This document shows positions 35,281 to 44,025 of a DNA stretch of 64,000 bases, piece after piece; the first letter of the stretch is position 1, and every line of letters starts with the position of its first letter. The notes beneath the pieces were generated by a model. It was given only the letters and a program-made list of their open reading frames with translations. It did no database searches and was not told the origin of the DNA. The position numbers were made by a program, and so were the translations under genes. Origin of the DNA: Okibacterium sp. HSC-33S16 (GTDB taxonomy: Bacteria > Actinomycetota > Actinomycetes > Actinomycetales > Microbacteriaceae); assembly GCF_024171565.1 (NCBI RefSeq), contig NZ_JALJZZ010000001.1, positions 620,001 through 684,000 of the forward strand, read 5' to 3'.

Positions 35281-36141
35281 TTATTTGAGGAGCCGCGAGA
35301 GCACTCGGTCGGCGAGCACCTTGCCACCGGTCTGGCAGGTTGGACAATACTGAAAAGTGGTGTCTGAGAAGATCACCTGCCGCACCATGTCGCCGCATAC
35401 CGGGCACGGTTCGCCCGTTCGTCCGTGCACCTGAAGACCGGATTTCTTTTCCTTTTTCAATTCGGATGCCGCGAGGCCGTCAGCGCGCTCGATCGCGTTG
35501 CGCAGCGTGAACTGCAGAGCGTCGAAAAGACGAGCCACCTCGTCATCGGTCAATGTGGCCGGTTTGAACGGCGACATCCGCGCCGTGTGAAGAATCTCAT
35601 CGGAGTATGCATTTCCGATTCCGGCGATGATCGACTGGTTCCTGAGCACACCCTTGAGCTGCGATTTGCCCGCCGAGCGGAGGATCTCTGCGAAGGTCTC
35701 GAGCGTGAAGTGCTCCTGCAACGGGTCGGGTCCGAGTCGTGCGATGCCGGGAACCTCGGCTGGATCACGCACTACTGACACGGAAAGGCTCTTTTTCGAA
35801 CCTGCTTCGGTGATGTCGAGCCCTGACCCGTCGTCGAGGACGAGCCGGGCGGCGAGCGCCGTTTTCCCGGCCCGGGCAGCGAGTGCCGGCGCGTTCTCGC
35901 GCCATCGAATCCATCCGGCGCGAGCGAGGTGAATAACAATGTGAAGGTCGTCCGCCGCAATGTCGAGGAACTTCCCGTGCCGAGTGACACTGTGCACCGT
36001 GGTGCCAGACAGGGCGCTGACCGGCGGGTCATAGGTCTTGAGCGCTGCAAACGCGATCACATCGAGCCGGTCGATCACTCGGCCGTTGAGACGCGCGCCA
36101 AGGTCGGTGGTGAGGGCATGTACTTCAGGAAGCTCAGGCAC
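35281..36141 (-). CDS. Fpg/Nei-family DNA glycosylase (second paralogue)
   Basis: 286 residues. The N-terminal PELPEV keeps the catalytic Pro and Glu, GIGNAYSDEILHTARM the helix-two-turn-helix, and CPVC-x(16)-CPTC a zinc finger. It departs from MutM in the damage-reading segment: HLARAGWIRW replaces HLGMSGQML, and an extra Lys-rich turn KKEKKSGLQVHGR is present. These traits fit the Nei/Fpg2-like actinobacterial branch rather than 8-oxoguanine specificity, so the substrate is left open. It converges with the LtrA-like gene. Confidence 0.85.
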   Translation of the reverse strand: MPELPEVHALTTDLGARLNGRVIDRLDVIAFAALKTYDPPVSALSGTTVHSVTRHGKFLDIAADDLHIVIHLARAGWIRWRENAPALAARAGKTALAARLVLDDGSGLDITEAGSKKSLSVSVVRDPAEVPGIARLGPDPLQEHFTLETFAEILRSAGKSQLKGVLRNQSIIAGIGNAYSDEILHTARMSPFKPATLTDDEVARLFDALQFTLRNAIERADGLAASELKKEKKSGLQVHGRTGEPCPVCGDMVRQVIFSDTTFQYCPTCQTGGKVLADRVLSRLLK

Positions 36142-36300
36142 CCCCTCAGTCTTACGCTCGGCGCCGACATCGTCCAGAGGTTGATCTGTGACGCCAATCG
36201 ATGCATCAACCCGTCCTTCACAAGGTGCTCCGCCGGTCGGTTAGTCCCCGGTCGAAGGACACCACCACTGAAACACCACCCGTCGCTCCACCATCGGAGT

Positions 36301-36672
36301 GTGCAGGAATACGTATCGAACCGCATCGCCCTGGGTCATCGTGGTGAAGACCTGGCGTCCGAGCACCTCGTCGGGCAGGGTTACCGAATCCTCGACCGCA
36401 ACTGGCGGTGCCGGCAGGGCGAAATCGACATCATCGCTACCCGCGGCAATGTTGTGGCGTTTGTCGAGGTGAAGACGCGCTCAACACTTGCCTACGGGCA
36501 TCCGTTTGAAGCCATCACCCCCACCAAACTGGCCCGGCTTCGTCGCCTGGCCGCAAGATGGTGCGCTGATAATGATCCGCACATCCCGGTGATCCGCATC
36601 GACGTGATCGCTGTCCTGTTGCCGTACACCGGGGCACCGCAGATCGAACATCTCGCTGGAGCGCACTCATGA
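36301..36672 (+). CDS. yraN: YraN / UPF0102 family putative endonuclease
   Basis: 123 residues. LGHRGEDLASEHLVGQGYRILDRNWRC and GEIDIIATRGNVVAFVEVKTRS show the PD-(D/E)xK nuclease-like core (E-x-D-xx-A, then VEVKTR). No activity is firmly established for the family. GTG 36301 is the start of homology; the upstream in-frame part overlaps the antisense glycosylase. The 159 bp upstream carry no gene. Its stop overlaps comM as ATGA, and yraN-comM-dprA is a conserved order. Confidence 0.85.
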   Translation: MQEYVSNRIALGHRGEDLASEHLVGQGYRILDRNWRCRQGEIDIIATRGNVVAFVEVKTRSTLAYGHPFEAITPTKLARLRRLAARWCADNDPHIPVIRIDVIAVLLPYTGAPQIEHLAGAHS

Positions 36673-38198
36673 CGGTCGGTCGAACGTGGGCAATCGCATT
36701 GCTGGGGCTCGACGGTTCACTGATCGAGGTCGAGGCCGACATCTCGTCGCAGCTGCCCAAGTTCATCATCATCGGGCTCGCCGACCGGTCGCTCGGTGAA
36801 GCGGAGGGACGCGTGCGGCAGGCGGCGGCGAACGCGGGGTGCCGGCTGTCGGGCCAACGCATCACCGTGAATCTCTCGCCGGCGAGCCTGCCCAAGAACG
36901 GGTCCGGGTTCGACTTGGCAATTGCCCTGTCCTGCCTGGCGGCCGACAACGTTGTATCCAATGACTCCATCAATGACGTCGTGCATATCGGCGAGCTCGG
37001 CCTCGACGGTCGCCTGCGCCCGACTCCCGGTATCCTCCCTGCGGTGCTGGCCGCAGTGCGCGCCGGGCGAACCACCGTGATGGTCCCTGCGGGCAATGAA
37101 CAGGAGGCACGTCTCGTGCCGAACGTTCGAGTTATCCCGGTTACATCTCTGCGTGATGCGGCGATCTGGCACGGCGCGGCGTTGTCGCCGCTGCCCGAGA
37201 CGCCTATCCTCGCGACGGTGACGGATGCTGCACCTCCAGACGACCTGGATCTTGCGGACATCGTCGGTCAGGAAGACGCCGTACAGGCGTTACTGGTTGC
37301 TGCGGCCGGCGGCCACCACCTCATGATGCTCGGCCCTCCTGGTGCAGGGAAGACGATGCTCGCGGCGCGATTGCCCGGCGTCTTGCCCGATCTCAGTGTG
37401 GCCGAAGCCCTTGATGTGACGTCGATTCGCTCTCTTGCTGGTCAACCGATTGGCCCTGCGCTCGCCTCCCGACCGCCGTTCGAGAACCCTCACCACACAG
37501 CGAGCGCGGCCGCGATTCTTGGCGGCGGCAGCAAATTCATCCGCCCGGGTGCGGCCGCCCGCGCCGCACACGGCGTCCTCTTCCTCGATGAGGCGCCCGA
37601 GTTTCATGCGAACGTTCTCGACGCTCTCCGGCAGCCCCTCGAGTCAGGCACCATTAGCATTCACCGGTCGCACGCAGTTGCCCACTTCCCGGGACGATTC
37701 CAACTTGTGCTTGCAGCCAATCCATGTCCCTGCGGTCAGTACGGCAGCCGTGAGAATACCTGCGTGTGCCCGCCGAATGCTATTCGTCGATACTTGGGCC
37801 GGCTCTCCGGACCACTCATGGATCGGATCGATATCCAGTTACGCGTTCACCGGATTTCACGAGCCGAAATGCTGATGTCGGGTGAGAGCGACCGCATTAC
37901 CAGTTCCCGCGGCCGGGAAATCGTCGCTGATGCGCGCCAACGCGGGATGGCGAGGCTGCAGGGAACTGGCTGGGCAACAAACGGTCAGGTTCCGGGGTCG
38001 TGGCTGCGGACGGGAAGCCGGGTACTTTCCCGGCAGGTGACAGAACCCATCGACCGGGCTCTCGAACGCGGCAGCATCACCATGCGCGGGTATGACCGGG
38101 TGCTTCGAGTGGCATGGACATTGGCCGACATCGATGCAGTCGAGCGTCCCGAGAAGGCACATATCGGCCGTGCACTGTTCCTTCGGAAGGGGATTTGA
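36669..38198 (+). CDS. comM: YifB/ComM family Mg-chelatase-like AAA+ helicase
   Basis: 509 residues. An N-terminal Lon-protease-like S5 fold (VEVEADISSQLPKFIIIGLADRS, in part) precedes the AAA+ module with GPPGAGKTMLAARLPG and LFLDEAPEF, then the cysteine cluster NPCPCGQYGSRENTCVCPP and the C-terminal chelatase domain. ComM is a branch-migration helicase that promotes integration during natural transformation in Vibrio; in most actinobacteria the role is untested. Starts overlapping yraN; dprA starts 1 nt after the stop. Confidence 0.92.
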   Translation: MTVGRTWAIALLGLDGSLIEVEADISSQLPKFIIIGLADRSLGEAEGRVRQAAANAGCRLSGQRITVNLSPASLPKNGSGFDLAIALSCLAADNVVSNDSINDVVHIGELGLDGRLRPTPGILPAVLAAVRAGRTTVMVPAGNEQEARLVPNVRVIPVTSLRDAAIWHGAALSPLPETPILATVTDAAPPDDLDLADIVGQEDAVQALLVAAAGGHHLMMLGPPGAGKTMLAARLPGVLPDLSVAEALDVTSIRSLAGQPIGPALASRPPFENPHHTASAAAILGGGSKFIRPGAAARAAHGVLFLDEAPEFHANVLDALRQPLESGTISIHRSHAVAHFPGRFQLVLAANPCPCGQYGSRENTCVCPPNAIRRYLGRLSGPLMDRIDIQLRVHRISRAEMLMSGESDRITSSRGREIVADARQRGMARLQGTGWATNGQVPGSWLRTGSRVLSRQVTEPIDRALERGSITMRGYDRVLRVAWTLADIDAVERPEKAHIGRALFLRKGI

Positions 38199-38199
38199 G

Positions 38200-39477
38200 A
38201 TGCAGCTATTCGGACTGGACGCCGATGAGGTCAGGCGGGCCATCGCTACGGTCGCACCAACGCCAACGATGTCGTTACGGCACACCGGTGCAAGCGCTAA
38301 CGACAGCGCGGAACGATTTGCGCGAGCGGCATGGACGACTGTGGCTGAGCCCGGTGACGGCACAGCGGGCGGTTTCATTGCGACGGTCGGCGCTTCAACA
38401 TCGCTGATCTCTCTGGTCGAACAGTGGAGCACAACTCGGATAATGAAGGCGATGGAAGCAGCCCAGGGGGAGGACAGCATGCGCCCGGGCTGGGCGGAGG
38501 AGCTCGACAAGGCTCGCGCACGATGGTTGCCACGACTTAATTCGGCAGCCGCGCTCGCCGCCGTCCGCTTGGCGGCTCACAGTCGCGCAACTTTGCTTAC
38601 CCCGGACGACGCCGATTGGCCCGAGAGTATCAACGACCTTGATGCGCATGCTCCGATCGCTCTGTGGGTGCGCGGTAACCCGGGCCGCTTCGTCGAGTCG
38701 AGGCGGTCACTATCGATGGTTGGGGCGCGGGCAGCGACCGGCTACGGTGAGCACGTCACCGTGGAGGCAGCGAGTTCCCTTGTGGGGCGCGGATTCGCAA
38801 TCGTATCGGGTGCGGCGTACGGCATTGATGGGGCAGCGCACCGCGCGGCTCTTGCGTCACAAGGAACGACCGTGGCCTTCCTGGCCGGGGGAGTCGACCG
38901 CCCATACCCGAGCGGACACGACGTCCTCATCGGGCGCATCGTCGAAACAGGCATTGTCGTCTCCGAAGTTCCCTGCGGGGCATCGCCGACAAAGTGGCGC
39001 TTCCTTCAGCGGAACAGACTCATCGCAGCGTTGAGCCAGGCAACAGTCGTTCTCGAAGCCGGATGGCGTTCGGGGTCGCTGAACACCGCTGGGCATGCCG
39101 CAGCACTGGGCCGACCGTTGGGCGCAGTTCCCGGGTCGGTCACAAGCGCCGCATCGGCGGGCTGTCACCGGTTGATCCGGGAGTACGGCGCGACCTGCGT
39201 CACCAACGCCGATGAGATGGCAGAACTCGTCGACGGGGGCGACGCCGTCGCCGAACCTCTGCGCCCCAGCGAGACTGGGGGCGCGGCTTCGTTCACCTCC
39301 GATGAACTGCGGGTTCTTGATGCTCTCACCACCCGAACCGGCCGCCCGGTGGCAGACATCGCGAGGCGAACTGGCCTGCCCATCGACGTTGTGCAGGCGG
39401 TTCTCGGTGTCCTTCAGATTGGCGGTGCTGTCGCGGAACATCAACACGGTTGGATATACGTCACCGCAGGTCGCTGA
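38200..39477 (+). CDS. dprA: DNA-processing protein DprA
   Basis: 425 residues. DprA loads RecA on incoming single-stranded DNA in transformable bacteria. The Rossmann-like core is clear: SMVGARAATGYGEHV, SGAAYGIDGAAHRAAL, GVDRPYPSGH, SEVPCGASPTKWRFLQRNR (in part) and SLNTAGHAAALGRPLGAVPG. A winged-helix C-terminus ends the protein. Residues 1-35 before AERFARAAWTTVAEPGDG have no clear counterpart, so a later start is possible. ATG 38200 follows comM by 1 nt. Confidence 0.92.
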   Translation: MQLFGLDADEVRRAIATVAPTPTMSLRHTGASANDSAERFARAAWTTVAEPGDGTAGGFIATVGASTSLISLVEQWSTTRIMKAMEAAQGEDSMRPGWAEELDKARARWLPRLNSAAALAAVRLAAHSRATLLTPDDADWPESINDLDAHAPIALWVRGNPGRFVESRRSLSMVGARAATGYGEHVTVEAASSLVGRGFAIVSGAAYGIDGAAHRAALASQGTTVAFLAGGVDRPYPSGHDVLIGRIVETGIVVSEVPCGASPTKWRFLQRNRLIAALSQATVVLEAGWRSGSLNTAGHAAALGRPLGAVPGSVTSAASAGCHRLIREYGATCVTNADEMAELVDGGDAVAEPLRPSETGGAASFTSDELRVLDALTTRTGRPVADIARRTGLPIDVVQAVLGVLQIGGAVAEHQHGWIYVTAGR

Positions 39478-39545
39478 CGTCCTCAAACCCTCCACCGGCA
39501 GATATAGCGAGAGCAATGACGGCTCACAGAGTGAGTCGGCGGTAA

Positions 39546-39551
39546 TAACTT
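39546..39551 (+). promoter_or_regulatory. Putative -10 of leaderless xerC
   Basis: TAACTT, then a 6-nt spacer and ATG 39558. Confidence 0.45.
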
Positions 39552-39557
39552 TCGCTA

Positions 39558-40487
39558 ATGCGAGAGTCTGGGAGAGTGAAGATTTCGACAGCGGTGGCGC
39601 GATACGTCGATTACATTGCCGTCGAACGCCAATACTCGCCGTCGACCTGCCGGGCCTATGAATCGGATCTGGCCGCGTTCGCGCATTTCGCGGCTGAGCG
39701 AAGCATCACTGAGGCGTCGGACATCGACCTTGAGCTCCTCCGCGATTGGCTGTGGGCGTCCTCACAGTCCGGTTTGGGCGCGACGACCCTTGCGCGGCGC
39801 TCGTCGTCGGTGCGCGGATGGTCGGCGTGGATGGCCCAGAACGGGCACATCGAGGTGGATCGAGCAGTTCGGTTGCGCTCGCCGAAGACTGGTCGAACGC
39901 TCCCGCACGTGATGCAACGGTCACAGATGAAGACCATGCTCGATGCGCTCTCGGAGAGCGCGGGGACGGGCGACCCTGTCGCCCTCCGTAATGCCGCACT
40001 CTTTGAACTCCTGTACGCATCCGGCATCCGAGTATCTGAACTGTGCGGCCTCAATCAAGACGACATCGACCTGGACCGGCTCACGCTCCGTGTCTTGGGT
40101 AAAGGGTCAAAGGAGCGAGTTGTGCCGTTCGGTGTTCCGGCTCACTCCGCCCTCGTCGACTATTTGAGACGGGGGCGACCGGCGCTGCTTGCGAAGCATA
40201 AGCAGAGCACCGACGCCGTCTTCCTTGGAGTGCAGGGCGGTCGCATAGGACCTCGGAGCGTGTATGCGCTGGTCAGCCGAGTTCTTGGATCGATTCCCGG
40301 CGGTTCCGCGCAGGGGCCACACACCCTCCGGCACACGGCAGCGACACACCTGCTCGATGGTGGTGCTGACCTGCGCGCGGTACAGGAGCTCCTCGGTCAC
40401 AGTTCGCTCGGTACTACCCAGATTTACACGCATGTGTCGACCGAGCGGCTGAAAGAGAGTTATCGGGGCGCGCACCCGCGGGCCTGA
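39558..40487 (+). CDS. xerC: Tyrosine recombinase XerC
   Basis: 309 residues. It resolves chromosome dimers at dif together with XerD. The SAM-like N-terminal domain begins VARYVDYIAVERQYSPSTC. The catalytic set is complete: Arg158 (GIRVSEL), Lys182 (GKGSKERV), His255 and Arg258 (HTLRH), His281 (LLGHSSL) and Tyr290 (QIYTHVS). Location between dprA and the M23/rpsB genes is the conserved actinobacterial xerC position (Rv2894c), so it is chromosomal and not a mobile integrase. GTG 39576 is an alternative start. Confidence 0.94.
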   Translation: MRESGRVKISTAVARYVDYIAVERQYSPSTCRAYESDLAAFAHFAAERSITEASDIDLELLRDWLWASSQSGLGATTLARRSSSVRGWSAWMAQNGHIEVDRAVRLRSPKTGRTLPHVMQRSQMKTMLDALSESAGTGDPVALRNAALFELLYASGIRVSELCGLNQDDIDLDRLTLRVLGKGSKERVVPFGVPAHSALVDYLRRGRPALLAKHKQSTDAVFLGVQGGRIGPRSVYALVSRVLGSIPGGSAQGPHTLRHTAATHLLDGGADLRAVQELLGHSSLGTTQIYTHVSTERLKESYRGAHPRA

Positions 40488-40494
40488 CCGGCTC

Positions 40495-41028
40495 TCACCG
40501 CTTCACCGGCAGCAGAACGGCGCGGGGGACCGTTTCGAGAAGAACAAACGGATTCACGTACTCGCCGTGTAACCGAACGCCGAAATGCACGCATCTTCCG
40601 GAACAGTGTCCGCCCGCCGCTACGACCCCGATGGCATCTCCTGCGGCGACTGTGTCGCCATCGCGTACCGACGCAGCGATCGGTTCAATGCTCGCCACCA
40701 GGCCTCCGGGTGACGTGATCGAGAGAACCGGGCGGTCGACAACCGTTCCAGCGAAACTCACGACCCCATCCGCAGGGGCGACGAGAACCGCAGTGGGAAG
40801 TGCACGAAGATCCACTCCTCGATGACCGGCGGCGTACGGCGTCGCCGGTGCCTCGAACGGACGGAGGACCGCGCGTTCCCCGTCTACAGGCCAGAGCCAG
40901 CGCGGGCCTGCAGAGGCGCCTGTGTGTTCCCGTCCGCTGTCCACCGGCCCGGCCGTACCGACAGTCGGGGAACTGGTTGCGGCGAGATAACAGATCAGGG
41001 CGATACGCAGGCCGAGTTGCAGGTTCAT
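40495..41028 (-). CDS. M23-family (LytM-like) exported protein
   Basis: 177 residues. An N-terminal signal-like helix (about 5-20) precedes a LytM fold: WLWPVDGERAVLRPFEAP, GHRGVDLRA with the HxxxD zinc motif, and later CVHFGVRL. In active M23 peptidases the last motif is HxH; here the first His is Cys. Zinc ligands appear kept but catalysis may be altered. Many actinobacteria have such a gene divergent from rpsB (Rv2891), so the trait may be a family feature. It probably acts at the cell wall. Confidence 0.82.
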   Translation of the reverse strand: MNLQLGLRIALICYLAATSSPTVGTAGPVDSGREHTGASAGPRWLWPVDGERAVLRPFEAPATPYAAGHRGVDLRALPTAVLVAPADGVVSFAGTVVDRPVLSITSPGGLVASIEPIAASVRDGDTVAAGDAIGVVAAGGHCSGRCVHFGVRLHGEYVNPFVLLETVPRAVLLPVKR

Positions 41029-41332
41029 ATTCCGAGTCTGGCGAGTCAGAGTCGCTGATCTTTCCGGGGATGCCTATCCGGGGGCTCGAAGTCAATCCGA
41101 GGCTTGATGTTGAGGACGCCATCAGCCCGCAGCGTGCTGCTAGGATATTCGGAGCACCTCGCATGTCGAGGTGACTACGCGTGCCCATTCGGCTCCCACT
41201 TCCATCGGTCTCTCTCGTGAATACGACAGGGCGGACGTGCGCCGGGCACCAGGAGGAGCGGTCACTCGGCCGCACTGACAACCGACAGGCGTTCGCCCCG
41301 ATTACGGGCGCGCCAGAATAGGAGAACGGCTC
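41029..41332 (+). promoter_or_regulatory. rpsB promoter and leader (304-bp intergenic region)
   Basis: No gene is seen. TAGGAT (41142-41147) is the best -10, with no strong -35. A hairpin CACCTCG (41156-41162) / CGAGGTG (41168-41174) with a 5-nt loop would lie at the very 5' end of an approximately 180-nt leader. The ribosome-binding site TAGGAG (41319-41324) is 8 nt before ATG 41333. Autogenous control by S2 is possible but not shown. Confidence 0.45.
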
Positions 41333-42274
41333 ATGGCCGTCGTAACCATTCGCCAGCTGCTCGACAGCGGCGTGCACTTCGGGCACCAGACCCGCCGTTG
41401 GAACCCGAAGATGAAGCGCTTTATCTTCACCGAGCGTTCCGGCATCTACATCATCGACCTGCAGCAGTCGCTCGGGTTCATCGACAAGGCATACGACTTC
41501 GTCAAGGAGACCGTCGCCCACGGTGGAACGATCCTCTTCGTTGGAACGAAGAAGCAGGCACAGGAAGCGATCGCCGAGCAGGCGACCCGCGTTGGCCAGC
41601 CCTACGTCAACCAGCGCTGGCTCGGTGGACTCCTCACTAACTTCCAGACGGTTTCCAAGCGCCTCGCTCGCATGAAGGAACTTGAAGAGTTGGACTTCGA
41701 AGACACCGCAAAGTCGGGCTTCACCAAGAAGGAAATGCTCATCAAGAAGCGCGAGCTCGACAAGCTTCACAAGTCGCTCGGCGGAATCCGCAACCTCACC
41801 AAGACGCCTTCGGCTCTGTGGGTTGTTGACACCAAGAAAGAGCACCTCGCTATTGACGAGGCTCGCAAGCTCGGAATCCCCGTCATCGGTATCCTCGACA
41901 CCAACTGCGACCCGGACGAAGTCACCTACCCGATCCCGGGTAACGACGACGCCATCCGCTCGGTTGGCCTGCTTACCCGCATCATCGCGGACGCAGCAGC
42001 AGAGGGCCTCATCCAGCGCCACCAGAAGCCGACCGAGGGCGAAGCCCCCGTCGAGCCCCTGGCCGCATGGGAAGCAGAACTCCTCGGAGCCGACGCTGCA
42101 GCAGCGCCTGTCGAGCAGAACGACGCTGACGCTGAAGTAGCCGAGAAGAACGCGGCAATCGCTGAAGACGCTCCCGTCGAGGTCGTCGCTCCTGAGAGCG
42201 ACGCACAGACCGAAGAGCGCCTCGAGGCGGAAGCGACCGAGGCTGAGAAGCAGCCCGTCGCCGACAACAACTAA
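41333..42274 (+). CDS. rpsB: 30S ribosomal protein S2
   Basis: 313 residues. The first 235 are standard S2: [51 protein letters not shown] and [15 protein letters not shown]. The last 75 residues are an Ala- and Glu-rich acidic tail not in the E. coli protein; actinobacterial S2 often has such tails. Strong ribosome-binding site. tsf follows after 24 bp in the usual operon. Confidence 0.97.
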   Translation: MAVVTIRQLLDSGVHFGHQTRRWNPKMKRFIFTERSGIYIIDLQQSLGFIDKAYDFVKETVAHGGTILFVGTKKQAQEAIAEQATRVGQPYVNQRWLGGLLTNFQTVSKRLARMKELEELDFEDTAKSGFTKKEMLIKKRELDKLHKSLGGIRNLTKTPSALWVVDTKKEHLAIDEARKLGIPVIGILDTNCDPDEVTYPIPGNDDAIRSVGLLTRIIADAAAEGLIQRHQKPTEGEAPVEPLAAWEAELLGADAAAAPVEQNDADAEVAEKNAAIAEDAPVEVVAPESDAQTEERLEAEATEAEKQPVADNN

Positions 42275-42298
42275 TCGCAAAAGAGGAGTTTCACGAAT

Positions 42299-43126
42299 AT
42301 GGCAAACATCGCTCTTGCTGACATCAAGGCTCTTCGTGAGCAGCTTGGGACCGGAATGGTCGACACCAAGAACGCTCTCGTCGAGGCCGACGGTGACATG
42401 GAGAAGGCCACCGAAATCCTGCGTCTCAAGGGAGCAAAGGGTAACGCGAAGCGTGCCGACCGCTCCACGAGCGAGGGACTCGTTGCTGCCAAGGAAAACG
42501 GCGCAACCACAACGCTGATCGAGCTCGCCTGCGAGACCGACTTCGTTGCGAAGAACGACAAGTTCGTCGCTCTTGCTGACAAGGTCCTCGACGCTGTTGC
42601 AGCTGCAGGCGCCTCCTCGGTTGAGGAAGCTCTCGCTGCTCCGGCAGGCGAGCAGAGCGTTGCTGACCTGATCAACGACCAGGCAGCAATCCTCGGCGAA
42701 AAGGTTGAGCTGCGTCGTGTCGCGCTTGTTTCGGGTGAGCAGTTCGCTGTGTACCTGCACAAGACCAGCAAGGACCTGCCGCCGCAGATCGGCGTTGTCG
42801 TCAGCTACACCGGCGAAGACGCAGAGACCGCTCGCGCTATTGCCCAGCACATCGCGATGTTCGACCCGCAGTACCTGACCCGCGAAGAAGTTCCGGCAGA
42901 GACCGTGGACAAGGAACGCGAGATTGTCACCGAGATCTCGAAGAACGAAGGAAAGCCGGAAGCGGCACTTCCCAAGATCGTCGAGGGTCGCCTGACCGCG
43001 TTCTTCAAGCAGGTCGCCCTGCTCGAACAGGACTATGCACGCGACAGCAAGATCCAGGTCAAGAAGGTTCTTGCCGACGCAAACCTGACAGTGACGGGCT
43101 TCGCCCGCTTCAAGGTCGGCGCGTAA
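42299..43126 (+). CDS. tsf: Elongation factor Ts
   Basis: Guanine-nucleotide exchange factor for EF-Tu. 275 residues. ALREQLGTGMVDTKNALVEA and IELACETDFVAKNDKF are hallmark motifs; the coiled-coil and C-terminal dimer module follow. GAGGAG precedes ATG 42299. A strong intrinsic terminator starts 14 nt after the stop, so the rpsB-tsf operon ends here. Confidence 0.97.
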   Translation: MANIALADIKALREQLGTGMVDTKNALVEADGDMEKATEILRLKGAKGNAKRADRSTSEGLVAAKENGATTTLIELACETDFVAKNDKFVALADKVLDAVAAAGASSVEEALAAPAGEQSVADLINDQAAILGEKVELRRVALVSGEQFAVYLHKTSKDLPPQIGVVVSYTGEDAETARAIAQHIAMFDPQYLTREEVPAETVDKEREIVTEISKNEGKPEAALPKIVEGRLTAFFKQVALLEQDYARDSKIQVKKVLADANLTVTGFARFKVGA

Positions 43127-43139
43127 GCACATCATGAGG

Positions 43140-43173
43140 AGTCCGGATCACGACGTGATCCGGACTCTTTTTT
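43140..43173 (+). terminator. Intrinsic terminator of rpsB-tsf
   Basis: Perfect 12-bp stem (43140-43151 with 43155-43166), 3-nt loop GAC, then CTTTTTT. The only classical hairpin plus T-run terminator seen in the window. Confidence 0.93.
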
Positions 43174-43233
43174 CATGCGTACCGTCACACGCATCACCCG
43201 AGTTCTCACAGCTTTATGAAAGGCGATAAACGG

Positions 43234-43950
43234 ATGTCCACAGTCACCAAGAAGCGCAGGGTACTTCTCAAACTCTCCGGTGAGTCGTTCGGGGCAGGGT
43301 CGCTCGGCGTCAACCCCGATGTCGTGTCGAACATCGCGCGAGAGATCGCCGAAGCGGCGAAGACTGTCGAAATCGCCATCGTGGTCGGCGGCGGAAACTT
43401 CTTCCGCGGCGCTGAACTGTCACAGCGTGGAATGGACCGCGGTCGCGCGGACTACATGGGCATGCTCGGAACTGTGATGAACGCCCTCGCGCTCCAGGAC
43501 TTCCTCGAGCAGGCCGGCGCCGAGACGCGTGTGCAATCCGCGATCTCGATGACACAGGTCGCCGAGCCATACATCCCGCGTCGTGCCGAACGACACCTTG
43601 AAAAGGGCCGGGTCGTCATCTTCGGCGCCGGCGCCGGGCTGCCGTACTTCTCGACCGATACGGTCGCCGCGCAGCGCGCACTTGAGATCGGTGCCGATAT
43701 CGTGCTCGTCGCCAAGAACGGCGTCGACGGCGTGTACACGGCCGACCCGAAGGTCGACCTCAACGCCACCCGCATCGACCAGATCACCTACCAGGAAGCG
43801 CTCCAGCGCGGCCTCAAGGTTGTTGACTCGACAGCGTTCAGCCTCTGCATGGACAACGCCATGCCCATGCAGGTCTTCGGCATGGCGCCCGAAGGTAACG
43901 TCACCAAGGCTATTCTCGGTGCCGGCATCGGGACCCTCGTCAGCAACTGA
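43234..43950 (+). CDS. pyrH: UMP kinase
   Basis: Converts UMP to UDP; a hexameric amino-acid-kinase-fold enzyme. 238 residues. [11 protein letters not shown] opens the fold, [26 protein letters not shown] and [14 protein letters not shown] follow. ATG 43234 is preferred because GAAAGG lies 10 nt upstream and homology begins there; an in-frame ATG at 43216 has no ribosome-binding site. frr follows after 75 bp. Confidence 0.95.
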   Translation: MSTVTKKRRVLLKLSGESFGAGSLGVNPDVVSNIAREIAEAAKTVEIAIVVGGGNFFRGAELSQRGMDRGRADYMGMLGTVMNALALQDFLEQAGAETRVQSAISMTQVAEPYIPRRAERHLEKGRVVIFGAGAGLPYFSTDTVAAQRALEIGADIVLVAKNGVDGVYTADPKVDLNATRIDQITYQEALQRGLKVVDSTAFSLCMDNAMPMQVFGMAPEGNVTKAILGAGIGTLVSN

Positions 43951-43973
43951 CCCGCGGTTCCTGACCGCACCAG

Positions 43974-43998
43974 CGTCCTCCCCGTAGAATGGAGGACG
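43974..43998 (+). promoter_or_regulatory. Hairpin with -10 in its loop, upstream of frr
   Basis: Stem CGTCCTCC (43974-43981) / GGAGGACG (43991-43998), 8 bp, with the 9-nt loop CCGTAGAAT. TAGAAT (43985-43990) looks like a -10; transcription would start near 43998 and give a 28-nt frr leader containing AAGGAG. Confidence 0.45.
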
Positions 43999-44025
43999 AC
44001 TACACGCAACTAGAAGGAGTCGCAC

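Noticed and set aside
39558-40487. Tyrosine recombinase as the integrase of a mobile element
   Set aside because: Length, sequence and the dprA-xerC-M23-rpsB neighbourhood identify chromosomal XerC; no attachment repeats were seen.
40685-43135. An 816-codon open frame on the minus strand opposite rpsB and tsf
   Set aside because: It is antisense to two certain genes, rich in Leu, Val, Asp and Glu as expected from the complement of biased codons, and has no recognisable domain.
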